A stretch of DNA of 64,000 bases from Silurus meridionalis (Eukaryota; Chordata; Actinopteri; Siluriformes; Siluridae). The notes under the pieces were generated by a model that was given only the letters and a program-made list of their open reading frames with translations, made no database searches and was not told where the DNA came from. Below are positions 1-11,593 of this stretch, piece after piece. The translations under genes were made by a program, and so were the position numbers. The stretch covers positions 7,769,792 to 7,833,791 of the forward strand of contig NC_060909.1 of assembly GCF_014805685.1 (NCBI RefSeq), written 5' to 3'. Numbering within the stretch: the first letter of the stretch is position 1; each line of letters starts with the position of its first letter.

Positions 1-463
1 ATTTATCCTCTGCAGCAGAGGTAGCTCTTGGTTATTTTTCCCTGGGAAAGTCCTTATGGGAGCCTGTTTTAGTAAAGTGTTTTATAGTTTTTGTGACTGC
101 ATAATTTCTGGCCATAATATGGATTTGCCCAGTAAATTTGTTGTAGCACTAGTAGGGCTATTGACTCTATACCCACCCATGGTTTTGCACAAGACAATTG
201 ATGAACTAAATACCATTCCAGGTGGCTACCTAATGAGTGGATGCCATGAGACTACCAATCAATGTAGCTACTTTAGTGAATCTAAAATATAAACATATTC
301 TATATTGTTTTTTTGTTTACTACATAACATGTTATTTCATAGTTTGGATGCCTTCAGTATTAATGGAAAAAAAGGATACATATACAATTATGTATACCGA
401 AATTAAAACCTTTAATGCAACACACATTTATTAATGACGCCCTTTCAACTTTTCCAAACTCAT
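1..463. other. No feature recognised
   Basis: AT-rich unique-looking sequence. Short open frames here carry no recognisable motif, coding bias or splice context. Confidence 0.5.
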
Positions 464-631
464 TGGGGTTGCACAAGCCAGTGCACTCTTAGTGCCGGTC
501 CCAAGCCCGGATAAATGAGGAGGGTTGCGTTAGGAAGGGCATCCAGCGTAAAAAAACGCGCCAAATCAAACATGTGGATCATGAATACGGATGATCCGCT
601 GTGGCGACCCCTAATGGGAGAAGCCGAAAGA
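464..631 (+). repeat. Non-autonomous retroelement with RTE-like 3' tail
   Basis: The block runs from a GGGGTTGCACAAGCCAGTG start to a tail reading CGCTGTGGCGACCCCTAA, then GAAGCCGAAAG. The same tail, in the opposite orientation and diverged, ends the RTE-type reverse-transcriptase relic near 21905 in this window. The shared 3' end suggests a short element mobilised by that RTE family. Its CG-rich dinucleotides contrast with the flanks. The family name is not settled from memory. Confidence 0.6.
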
Positions 632-1580
632 AAGTTTACGTTTTACTGATGCGCCAAGTCTCAAATCAAGCACCAAAATCTGGCATTTAAACCCGTCTGT
701 GTGGAAACATATCATAAGTTTAATTTGATGTCCTGATGATTTATGTAATTTAAAACACCATAATTACTTAGAACAATTTACAAACATTTATTTTGTCTTC
801 ATGCTCTATTGAGTTTGGTTTCAATAATAATAAACATAGATTTGCATTAAGTATCCTTATGCCGCCATGCCCATGTTAATTAAATTATTAAAAACTTGAA
901 AAGTAATAATTTAAGGTACATTTAGAACAGATAAAAATATTTTAATCGATTAACGGCCCACATTTTAGAGTAGTCATTGTGCAGCTTGTATAGTAGTACA
1001 GATTTACTCTTACTGTCTTAAAATAACATACAGCCATTATTGTCTAAATAACTGGCAAGAAAACTGAGTACACTGGTTTGTAGACGTGTGAGTACACACT
1101 GGTTTGTAGGCCTTTATTTAACAGTTATTGTGGGTTGGAGGGGGCTTGAGTTTATTGCTGGCATCCAAGAATAAATACTGGTATTTTGCTGTGCCTGATT
1201 ATAGTTTACAAAAATTTAAATGGAAAAGTGTAACTTTCGAAAGATTAATTGACTCTGAAACAAAAATAGATCAGAATTGTGTTTTACCTGTTTTTGTGGT
1301 TGGATACGTTAAAAAGATTTCTATCTAACTTTCTTAAATACATCCACCATAAAACCTAACTATTAATTTTAAATAAACACTGCTCAGAATTTTTAACTTA
1401 GGAGCTGCTATATATGTTATTTTATTTTTAGTTTTAAAACAGTTGTTATTTTTTTTTTTATTAACCTAAGTTCTTACACAGCCTTAAACTTCCATTGGTA
1501 ATTCCACCACATCATTTTTTTAGCACTAATAACAAAGGCTTAGCACACTAATATGAAGTTATTCGTTGGGTTATTTTTTT

Positions 1581-1620
<40 letters not shown>

Positions 1621-3136
1621 TCGCAAAGGTTTTTCATTTTTGTTTTCATCTACTTCCTAGGGTGAAGAGTAGAACCTTTTCTTTATTTCAATCAACTTGG
1701 CACAGTTGGTGGAACTGTAATGTGGTCGAAACCTGTCTGATTCTGCTTCAACTGTGCTTTAACAGAAATCGCATACCTTAAAACATCTGTCAGTCCGAAT
1801 CAGTGTTGTGGTCTAAACCTAATGATGTGTGGAAGCTGATAGTGAACGGGCGTCTCTGCAGGGTTAAGTCTTAGGGTTAAGTCTTGGAGTCATCTGGATG
1901 ATGGTCAGTAACCTTTGGTACCAAATTCTGGTACCTGGTCTGAGTGACTCCTGTTAAATGTTAAAAGCCTGAAGTAAGTTTGCCACTGATTGCATTCCTC
2001 TGTTATCTTGACTGACTGATGAGCTTTCCTTAAGGCTTATGCATGCCATTCCACACATTTGCCCTCAGGGTGCATTCGTTATGTAACCTAATGTACAGAG
2101 TTTCCATTGAAGTGTTTCTGGCAGAGGCACTGATGTTTGTCTGTAGAAATAATGCATGTAATATTATTCACTTTATTAGTCATGCAGTCATTTTCTTTCT
2201 CTAAAAATGATTACTAGCAGATATGTAAAATATTTGAATCACACAGTATATAGTACAGCACTATTGAATTCTGATTAGTCAGAAGGTGTTGAATTTTTTT
2301 TAATAACAGCTGCTCTTTCAAATACTTGGGTGTTTCTATAGTAACATCTGATTTACAGGTACATGCATGATTTATGTGTGTTACTATTTAGGATTTATCG
2401 AAGGATTTTGCTACGTTAGCATTTCGTAATCTCACTAAGGCCTTATTGAAAAACTTCTGTGGTATAAGTGGAATAACAGTAAATGTGCTTTACATGTCGA
2501 TGTCACAGCATCCATTTGTGGATTATTTGTCTATAGCAGCATGCCCTGTCATGTTTTATTCTTTTCTCTAATCCACTCTAAAAACACTGCTCTTTTTTAG
2601 ATAATAGCCATGTGGAATTTGCTGACTGTTCAGTAGAACTTCCAGCTGTTCAGGGTTCTGCTCTGTGGGTCATTTTACTCTTTTCCTGCTGCTCCGCTTC
2701 ACCTTTGCACTGCAGTAGTAATTAACCACATACTGAATATCACTTTACAGCCAAGCACTTCATCTGGGAGCAATCTAAAGCAGTCTCCAGCTGTATTTGT
2801 GTGCAATATCAGTGTGGTTGGAATACATTGTGGACCAGTCTGAGCCTCTGTAAAAAGTACATTTCATAGGAATGTGAAGGCTAGTTGAACTGACCTGTGA
2901 CAGATTATATCAAACTTGTTTTCACTTGTTTGTTACCACAAAAGCCTTGTTTTTTATTATAGTGTCTCAATTCTTTCTAGCGATATTCAGTCATTAAACA
3001 GAAAACTTGAAACGATTGATACTTTAATGCAGTAATAATCTCTTTTATGGACTGTTTTTTCTGTAATTGATGGATTCGCTGGCCTGTAGTTTATAGTATA
3101 GTGTTTCCATCTTACAGGCCACTAAATTCAGCATAC
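632..3136. other. Intergenic or deep intronic, no gene recognised
   Basis: AT-rich sequence with one (TTTC)n tract. No open frame with family resemblance, no RNA gene and no clear transposon borders were seen. Confidence 0.5.
1573..1622 (+). repeat. (TTTC)n microsatellite
   Basis: About twelve uninterrupted TTTC units. The open frame through it encoding F/L/S repeats is an artefact of the tract. Confidence 0.95.
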
Positions 3137-3425
3137 ATCTGATGCAAACCTGGTCCAGCATGGCAATGTACAAAGAAAGCTTAATGAAAATATGGTTGTC
3201 CAAGTTTGGAGTAAAAGAACTATAGCACATAGCTCTGACCATACACCTTTGGGATGGACTGAAACATCCCACACATCAGTGACTGAATAAGCACAAATTC
3301 CTAAAGCCACACACCAAAATTCAGTAGACAGACTTCCCAGAAGAGTGGAGGTTATTATAACAACGGATCTGAATCTAAACCGGGATGTTCAGGATTCACA
3401 TATTACTGTGATTTACAGCTGGAAA
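3137..3425 (+). pseudogene. Tc1-like transposase fossil, C-terminal part
   Basis: Conceptual translation of the + strand across stops gives degraded matches to the Tc1 transposase C-terminus: a segment resembling FQHDNAPVHKASSMKTW, then an HLWD-like remnant and a FPEEWRLL segment near the end (PRRVE in intact copies). It shares the phrase CCCAGAAGAGTGGAGGTTAT with the copies near 23.7 and 44.9 kb. Multiple stops make it dead. The left half of the element is missing. Confidence 0.7.
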
Positions 3426-4376
3426 TACGATCAGTCAGTGCCTTTCATTTCTGATATTCACCAAATCTTCCATGAAAGCCATGTTCTTTAGGGTATTATT
3501 ATAGACCTTCTCGCTCACACCACGTTAGATATTGGCTTGGGGGAAATTGCTACTCCGTGTGGAAAACCTCTCCACATTCCTACTGGATAATTTGTATTGT
3601 CAGTGTTCAGTGACTTGGGAGATACGTGCCTGTTCTGCTACAGACTCACAAACAGGAATGCTCCCTTTCACACTTTTACACCTTTAATGACTTCATTTGT
3701 ACTGGTGTGGCAGTAATAGCATTATAACGAGGCATATTATTGCATCCGAGTAATTTGTCATGGTTTTGTAGGATCTAATTGAGGGCTTCATCGTTGTCCG
3801 GATACGGATCCAGCAAAGTGTTTTAGCAGATTTAAACCATGTGAAGGAATTGATTGTAGTGGAGCAGTTCCTGTTTTATTTAGTTATTTTTAACAAAAAG
3901 GCTATCACAATTTCTGGACAAGACCATTTTAAATGGGATGCTATTCATTCAGTGTCCAGTCACACCAATGGCTTATTTCAAAGTCACAAGTAAAACTGCT
4001 GGCATGGTTTTGGAGCTTTAAAGTTTTTAATTTTTTTATTTATGCGGGAGGGAAGATATTACTTAACACTATTGCTTAACATAACCTAGTATTTACAAAA
4101 AATATATAAAGTCATGCATAATCCTTATAATCCAAGATATCTTTCTCACAACGTGGAAACCGAAGGCGAGAAGGGGAATTGCCCATACAGATAGTGGTCC
4201 AGAGTTTAGCGGGTGGTGCGTCAGTAATAGTGTTTTGTGGGGTTACACAGTGCACCGTGTGTAGTTAAATGGACTAAACAAAGCATCGAGGCAAATTATT
4301 TGAGTTTCATTTGTATTTTAGCCCTTTATCAGTTTTAATTATTATAAGTGTCTTGTAAATTAAGGATATCTAAAAA

Positions 4377-4669
4377 ACCATGAAGGGAACTCCATGAAGA
4401 CAAGTTTTCAGGGATTGTATTGTGGAGTCCTGACCTCAACCCCACTGAACACCTTTGGGATGAATTGGAACACTGAGCACATCCCAGATATCAGTGTCTG
4501 ATCTCACTAATGTTCTTGTAGCTAAATGAGCCAGAATGTAGTGGAAGGCCTTCCAGAAGAATGGAGGTCATTATAACATCAGTGCAGGCTGAAGGTTGAA
4601 TTTGATTTTCACAAAGTTTTTATGGATGTGATAGTTGGGTGTCTGCATACGTTTGGTCATATAGTGTGC
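4377..4669 (+). pseudogene. Tc1-like transposase fossil with right inverted-repeat end
   Basis: The + strand reads SPDLNPTEHLWDELE, the typical Tc1 transposase motif around the last catalytic acidic residue, followed by a SRRMEVIITS segment. The right end reads TACGTTTGGTCATATAGTGT, the usual terminal inverted repeat of this fish Tc1-like family. The left end and most of the coding region are deleted. It belongs to the same family as the copies at 3.1, 23.3 and 44 kb. Confidence 0.75.
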
Positions 4670-6019
4670 ATTAACAGTTGTACAGTACGGTATAAAAATA
4701 GCCCTATCAGCAGTGCCCTCAAAACTGACCTGTAGGCATAATAAGAGACTGCAAATTGTCATAGATATTAATTCAGTTTTTACAAGGATTGTAAATGTGC
4801 ATTTGTTAGTTGTATAAAAAGGATTATGGTGATGCTGAGGGTATTAACGTTGCTCTTTAAAACTGCTTTTTAGGTGCTTTTCTGACTGCACTTCCAAGCC
4901 AGAGAAAAAAATAGCAAGGATTTTAATTTCCACATTTTTGGACAGTTAGTTGAACTCCCTCACATTTATCGTGCCTGTGGTCAAGTTCCCCTGCCAGCCT
5001 TTACCAAACATTTACAAAACCATCAGTGTACATCATGCGAACTTGGATGTGGCTGTGATGGTGATTAATATTCTTGATAATATTGGAATAAGAAGTGCCT
5101 GAAAAAGGCAGACTGTTTTTACCCCCATCCGTCAATTTGTGTTGAATTTGGAACAATACACCAGTTGCACCTCTCTTTTTTATGAATACGACGTTCACCC
5201 GAGTTCATAAATCATTTAAAACTGAATTCAGCACAACAGTAAAGGGATTTAATCGCAGTAAAATTGTTCCAGCCGTGAGGAAAAACCTGGTTGCCAAAAC
5301 TATTTTAATTGTCGGAATATTGGTTTTCTTTTCCTTTTTTGCTCTATTATCCACATTAATGCTTTGTACGAATAGTGTTGTTTATAAAATGGTTATTACA
5401 GTGTCTTCTCTATGTCTTTATACTCTATCCACTGCTTGTATTGTGTTTTTTTTTTTTTTTTTAGAATTATTGAGTTAATCGTTTAGGAGGATTCACTGTA
5501 CTGGCTGCTTCTCACATTAGGTAAGTAAACGTTAAGTAAAATGTCATAAAAATCGAGACTGTGTATTCATCACAAAGTAGACACGGAACAATACCAATGT
5601 TGCATAAAGACCTAAGAGTTTTTCTGACCAAGAATCATGTCGTTTGGCTGAAAGGCCTAATTTCTTTATTATTGGGCACTGAATAATGAACACTGATGAA
5701 AAAAAACTTTAATATTCATCTACTTGAATGATCCGGGAAAGTTTTTCTTCAGTGAGGGGCGAGGAGAAGATTTACATGGAAGCCCGTTTCTGCCACATAA
5801 AAAAAAAAAATATAGCAATTACACTTTGAAAATGAAATCAGATACAATCAATAGAATCGCATGGTATCAGACTAAGCCTCTGGTCCCTGAAGAGAAATCT
5901 GTCAGCTCAGATTACATTTTCTTTTGGAAATCTGAGCTTTTTATTTTTAAATAATTTTTATTTAAATAAAATTTAGAGAAAACTTGATTACTAAAATAGT
6001 TGACAGCTCTACTACGGAC
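4670..6019. other. No gene recognised
   Basis: AT-rich DNA. A 98-codon open frame at 5182-5478 ends in a poly-T encoded phenylalanine run and has no recognisable motif, so it was not called. Confidence 0.45.
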
Positions 6020-6235
6020 CTTCATCCACATTGATTAAGAACAACACTTTACTTAGAATTAATGGAACTCCATGTGGACAGGACTGGACATAGGGTAATG
6101 TGCGCATTACGATCGAAAGCACCTGCACATATAAACAACATATCGGATTAGATAACGTCCCATGTAAACCGTCCACCAAATCATCCGTTCGGAATGATTT
6201 TAATCGGAAAGTGTGCATCTAAACGTGGCTACTGA
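6020..6235. repeat. Possible miniature DNA transposon
   Basis: The segment contains CATGTAAAC, CCGATTA-like and ATCATCCG/CGGAATGATT inverted fragments common in fish miniature Harbinger-type repeats, and its CG content is higher than its surroundings. Exact ends and target duplication were not found. Confidence 0.3.
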
Positions 6236-8489
6236 TTAGCTTACCCCAAGGGGACGCCCCATTGTGTCTGTTGTCAGGGCCAGTGTTTTGAGGTTAAAGG
6301 GTCTCCATGCTTTGGGAACTGACTGCTTCTGACTAATGGAAGTCGAGTCTGTGTTGGCGTCCTTGTGTTAATTGGCCTCGGTCTGATGAATGACAGGTGC
6401 TAATTAGAGGCACACTTTGATACGATGAGTGACATTTTTGGACAAATTTAAGCTTCAAATTTAAGCTACATTTGTGGCTTGGCCTGATCTGTGTATATCT
6501 TTTGTAATTCACTTTTTTAAGTATTATAAACAACATTGAAGATGATGAACACAGTTACAATTTCATGCTGTAGTTTTACTGCTGTAGATAATCCCGGATG
6601 TTTAGGCCAATAGTAATGGTTAATCCTATCTGTGTGTGAAATGTTGTTTTTATTTTTGCTCATGGTTGTGTTTTCTTGTCATGACTCAGCTAATCTGAGG
6701 TTTTGCATTAGATTTGAAGCACCTCTGAATTGAATACTGTGAATAATTAATAAATTATCTTTTGTGCCCACACTGTAGGAGGGTATATTTTTTAATTCCC
6801 AGACTAAAATAATTATATAATTTGCTAAATAATTTATTAACTTTTCTATCTTTTGTACCACCTTTTGTAATTATTATTTTTTTGGAACTACGATACTAGT
6901 TATTAATAGGCCATGTAAGTTGTTTCACTCAAAAATTAATGAAATAATTTCCATATTAATTCTACTTTATTTAATTATTAACTATATTTATTTTTTTTTA
7001 CCTATGGTTAGTTCCCAATGTTAGGTAAAAAGTAATAGTAAAAAAAAAAAAATCAAGCTAAGAATGAAGCTCCCCATGTGTTACCATGAGTTAGTGATGC
7101 TTATATTAAAAAAAACTTTTCAGCTAACCGATGCAGGATGTTTAATAATTTGCATACATATTGCCATAACCTTATATACAGAATATTACCATTACTTATT
7201 ATGAAGAATATTCCCATAATTTCACATAGATAACTTAGTTTATATATAATAAATAATAAACAATAAAACAACACTTGAAGGACTATAACATTCATTTTCA
7301 GTGTGTCATCATTGTTTAGTGAAACTCTGGTACATTTGTAGACTGTCATCCCAGACCCTGTGAGGAAACAGGAAACAGAAGAGCCTTCCCTAACAGAAAA
7401 AAGTACTGGACAGAGACCAAAGCAGGTTTTCTCTCCAGCAAAGAGCAGTGTGCTACTGCTAAAATAAACATGTAACAGGGAACCCGGGGTAAGCTATTGA
7501 TTAAAATGATAATTCATTGAAGTTGTGTGTAAACAGAAAGAAGCGAGAGTTTAGAGCAAAGCAATCAAGGTTTTAACCCAGTCTTTAATTAATCTTTAAT
7601 TAATCTTATGTAAGAGAAAGCCAAAACGCCAGTCGGGTGGTTGGGTATGTCTGTTCTGCCGTCATATAATGATACGCGATTTCATTTTATTTATACACAT
7701 AATATAGTCATGTTTGTTTCATATTCATAAAGTTATTATTTGATTTGACATGCACAGCGTTCAGCCATGATTTGTTTGATTTTTATAACACTGCTACCAC
7801 TGTGATGAAATTCATATCAGGTGATTTATATTTCCCTTCTTTTCTTTCCCTTATTAACTCTTCATTTTTATAACAGATGCAGTGTCCGTTTAAATGGAGG
7901 CAACACAAACCCCACAAATTGTAACTAATACTGTATGCTCTGCTCCTGAGAGTCTGTTAAGACCCAGACAGGAAGCCTTAATATGTCAACTCTAAATCCT
8001 CATGTTTCTCCCTAATGAGAATAGCAGTGTAGACTTGACTTGAATAATTATGACAGCGCTAATATAAGAAAAAAGGCAGGCCTCAACCGTACCCGTGTCA
8101 GACCCCCCATATTCATTCATACAGGCCAACTGTCAACACCGCAGCCCAGCAGCTGCCGAGTACCTCAAACATGCACGCTTTTCAGAGGATTAAACAGGAG
8201 GAGGTGACAGAATATATTTAGTGTGATGATTGAATGAATGTAGGAGGACTGTTGCGACAGGATTTGTATAATGCCCAAGTTAATAAGAATAATTTTACTA
8301 ATGTATTTCTTTTATTAAATTTATAATGATTCTCTAAGTCTGGTCAAGTGAACCATTTTTCTTTTTAAACTCACACATTCATCAAAAGACGTGGATCTAA
8401 AGCCTAGGACACCAGTTCACGGCTCGCATAAATCTATTTTCACAGTCGTTCACACTTAGGAGCAATTACAATGTTGTGAATGAACACAC
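6236..8489. other. No gene recognised
   Basis: Strongly AT-rich DNA with runs of T and A and no coding signal. The stretch about 8095-8220 is less AT-rich and could be a conserved non-coding element, but nothing in the sequence alone shows it. Confidence 0.45.
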
Positions 8490-9122
8490 ATGTATGAGAT
8501 GGTATCAAAACGTTTCAAGACTAACTCTGTTCTAGCGCTGTCCTCCGTTAGATGCCTTAAAACCTGGCAGTAGAACTCGCTATTGACAGTCTGGCCCCTG
8601 AGGACGAATTCTCAGTGCACAATGCTGCAAATTTCGAAAAAGACAGTCAGCATGTACTTGTTAGAGCTGTATACCCGTCTTGCCTTTTTTTAGTCATGGA
8701 GATGATGGGCTCTTCCACTGTGATGACTGTTCAGGGTCGTACTCATAATTCTAAGTTTTGTCACCAGTAATGATCGTCGACATGAAGGACGGGTCATCCA
8801 AGTCACACTGACTTCTGCGCAGTGTTCCGCTAGTTAAAATCACACAGAAGGATTGCTGCCATTCTCAGTGTGTCAATTGGGACAGTCCAGGCAATGTTGT
8901 GGATTATTCTCTGACTCTCATCATGCACAAGTTGCCGAAAGGTTTGGACATTTTCCCAGATTAAGCTCGTTGACGGTCTTCCGGATCTCTCGTCATGTTC
9001 TTCTGTTGTGCCACTCAAAACACCTCGAACGACTCATTGCAGCATCGCCTAAAGCTGAATCATATCAAATCAGATTTGGCCAATTACAGGCAGAATTTCT
9101 CATTTGTTTTTGTTCTGTCCAT
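8490..9122 (-). pseudogene. Mariner-family transposase relic
   Basis: On the - strand, starting at 9122, translation gives MDRTKTNEKFCL, then with frame shifts DERSGRPSTS and a WENVQTFRQLVHDE helix (the classic helix-turn-helix region of mariner transposases), then an IITGDK catalytic-region remnant, YDPE, QSSQWKSPSSP and an EFVLRGQTVNSEFY-like segment. The order matches a nearly full-length mariner transposase of about 345 residues, broken by stops and indels. The GRPSTS motif places it in the mariner group rather than Tc1. Terminal repeats were not delimited. Confidence 0.85.
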
Positions 9123-9234
9123 GATGAATTTGCAGATGTGGTCAGATTAGCACCAGTTGCACGGCTCCCAATGTACACAGGACGATGTCTTTTGGTACAC
9201 TGACTTATGAAGGCGGGTGCTCCCTGTGACTGCG

Positions 9235-9720
9235 CATGCAGCCTTGTGCTGCCATCTGCTGGCATGTGTGCCAGCGGTAAGCGAGTGAAGGGTGGAGCCG
9301 GACGGAACAAGCGATAAGAAACACTTGCAGCTGATGAGACCAATCAGTGCCCTCCGTTTCAGTCTAGCGATGCCAATAAAGAGGAGCGAGAGAGCGACTA
9401 ATCAGAACATTGACTGAGCGTGTGGGGGCGCCAGTGAAAGACGTGCTGGCTGGCGAGTGCACTCGGACAGATGCGTGCCGGTCCACGAGGAACCTCGGGT
9501 GGGCACTAAAGAGTAAAAGCGTGCCAATCCGCGAGTGAGATGGGTGGATGCCGGAGGAAGGCGGGCCGATCTGTGAGTGGCCGCCAGCGGACGTGAAGAT
9601 GGAAAGACATCCCGAACCGTGAGTGTGTGGTTGAGTACTGGAAAGGAAATAAAGAAAACTCTGCTTGGTGAACTTTTGCCTGTCTCGTTTTTTCCTGCAT
9701 GGAACCTGTGAGTTTGCTAC
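9235..9720 (+). repeat. GC-rich LTR-like repeat
   Basis: This 480-base block is sharply GC- and CpG-richer than the flanks. It contains CAGCTGATGAGACCAATCAG, AATAAAGAGGAG, and near the right end AATAAAGAAAACTCTGCTTG followed by a CCTGTCTCGTTTT segment, an arrangement resembling the polyadenylation (R/U5) end of a retroelement LTR. No internal coding region accompanies it, so a solo LTR is the simplest reading. A SINE or unrelated CpG-rich repeat is possible. No 5-bp target duplication was identified. Confidence 0.4.
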
Positions 9721-10294
9721 AATGACGTTCAGTATAATTCATAGTAATGTAATTGTAAGCCACTTTGGGACTCGAGCAGGTATAATGCTGTGTGGTTACA
9801 GCAGTCTTTTAAGATTAAGTACTTGGTACACTGTGGTCGATGATGTCAGTGAACTCAGATGGATAATAGTCTGTGGGATAATGTGCATTCCATGTTAGAT
9901 TATATGATGACAATCTTTTAACAATAGACTTGTGCTAAAGTCAAATAGAAAAAGTGAAACTTGAAGAAAGGATTTTGATGTTAACCTTAGAATTGTGTGA
10001 TCTTTTGTAATTTAAAAAGAAAAACTTAGTATCTGTGCATATATTTAAACATTCTTATTTAAGAGTATATATTATTGGTATAATAATATTTAACCTGCCT
10101 GCCCACATACCCACTTATCTATCCAGGGTCCCTACGCATTTTGGAAAAGTATGGAATTTGATTTGAGTGATTTTTAGGTATATTAGTATAAAAAAAGAAC
10201 ATTGAGTAGTGAAAGAATATTTGCGTTTCAACATATTCAGATTTCTAAAATATAAAATTGAATTAATTTCTCAAAATATTTATTATAAAACAAA

Positions 10295-10628
10295 GGCTAT
10301 ATCTACACTAATCCAAATACATTTGAGAACAACGTTATGGTAAAAAAAAAAAACCCCCGTGTCCACACTTTTGTTTTCAATCGTTTCCCAAAAGTTGCTC
10401 ATTCACACTGAAACATCTGAAAACACTCACGTCCCTTTACAACACATGTAAAAGCAAAATGTAAGACACTTTGTCCTGCGTCATTTCTGCCTGACGTTTA
10501 TTTACTTTGCAGCGTTTCCAAATGTATCTACTCATTGAATGAAAACGACATTACATTGTGGACAGAAGGCCAAAAGGGAGAGAATAATATTAATTTTTAA
10601 ACCAATAAGTATTAGTGTGGACGTGACC
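10295..10628. repeat. Miniature inverted-repeat transposon
   Basis: The left end reads GGCTATATCTACACTAATCC and the right end, reverse-complemented, reads GGTCACGTCCACACTAATAC. These are imperfect terminal inverted repeats sharing the CACACTAAT core. The interior is AT-rich with no coding capacity. It resembles a common fish hAT- or Harbinger-derived miniature family. The target duplication is unclear. Confidence 0.55.
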
Positions 10629-11029
10629 AAAAAGTTTTTTTTATGGAGTTAGGAGCAGACTCTCATTGCTGCTAGAAGTTTGGCGCTAGATGGGATATGC
10701 ACAGCTGTGATTGGTTGTTACGTTGTGAGGCAGCAGTTGCCATGACAGTACGTCGCCCCCGACCGTGCGACTAAACACATGGAAAACATCAGAAATTCTG
10801 ATTCTGACATCAGAGATTGTAACGAAATGCATGTTATGGTTGGAATTGTAAATCATTATTTCAGAAGTTAAATATGGTCATAATAGCCAGTAATAGTCTT
10901 AACTTGCGTTTTACCTGTTGATCCTTAAATTTGTTGTTTAATGCTTTGCATCGATATAACGTCTTATATTGATTTATCTAAATAAATGTCTGCTGTTGCT
11001 AATAATACATATTGTGTGTATGTAATAGA

Positions 11030-11388
11030 GGGTCTGATTTGGTCTGAGTGCAGCTCTCACATGCTATAGCAGGCCAGTGGGAGGAGCAGGCCTGATTTTG
11101 CCCCTCTGTGAAGGAGAGTGCGCGAGACTTGGCTGGGTAGTTGGTTAGAGAGAAGGAGGAGGAGTTTGTTCGGGATGATCTAACAGACTCCCTGACATTT
11201 GGAGTGTGTGTGTGTGGATATATACACTGTACAGCTTGTCACACACTTTGTTTCCGATTGTGGAGGAAGGTGTATGTATTTACTTCAAGTGCTGCACTGG
11301 TACAGGGATTTGGTTATGGTTTTGGACAGTTATTGAAAGTTGCAGAGTTTTGTCTGCAGAGTTTTGGCTGCATTGGGATTTACTGAGG
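11030..11388 (+). promoter_or_regulatory. Candidate promoter and non-coding first exon
   Basis: A purine-rich, relatively GC-rich block contains a short direct TTTGTCTGCAGAG/TTTTGGCTGC region and ends in a strong donor (GAGG followed by GTAAGT at 11389). No acceptor precedes it, so it looks like a transcription start region with a first exon. If real it could be an upstream alternative first exon of the plekhg4-like gene. This is inference from composition and one splice signal. Confidence 0.2.
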
Positions 11389-11399
11389 GTAAGTCTTTT

Positions 11400-11404
<5 letters not shown>

Positions 11405-11443
<39 letters not shown>

Positions 11444-11561
11444 CACCTGTTTGTGAAACTCACTCAGTCCTCTTACAGCCCCTAATCATCTCTCTCCATG
11501 TCTGAGCAAAACACACTGTCAGCAGTCTGTAGTATAACTTTATTTCATTCTCTTTCTCCCT

Positions 11562-11588
<27 letters not shown>
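11405..11588 (+). repeat. Two (CT)n microsatellites
   Basis: Tracts at 11405-11441 and 11561-11588 are separated by 120 bases of unique sequence. Confidence 0.9.

Positions 11589-11593
<5 letters not shown>

Noticed and set aside
5182..5478. 98-codon + strand open frame with hydrophobic stretches resembling a membrane protein
   Set aside because: It ends in a poly-T encoded phenylalanine run in AT-rich DNA, has no recognisable motif and no splice or promoter context.
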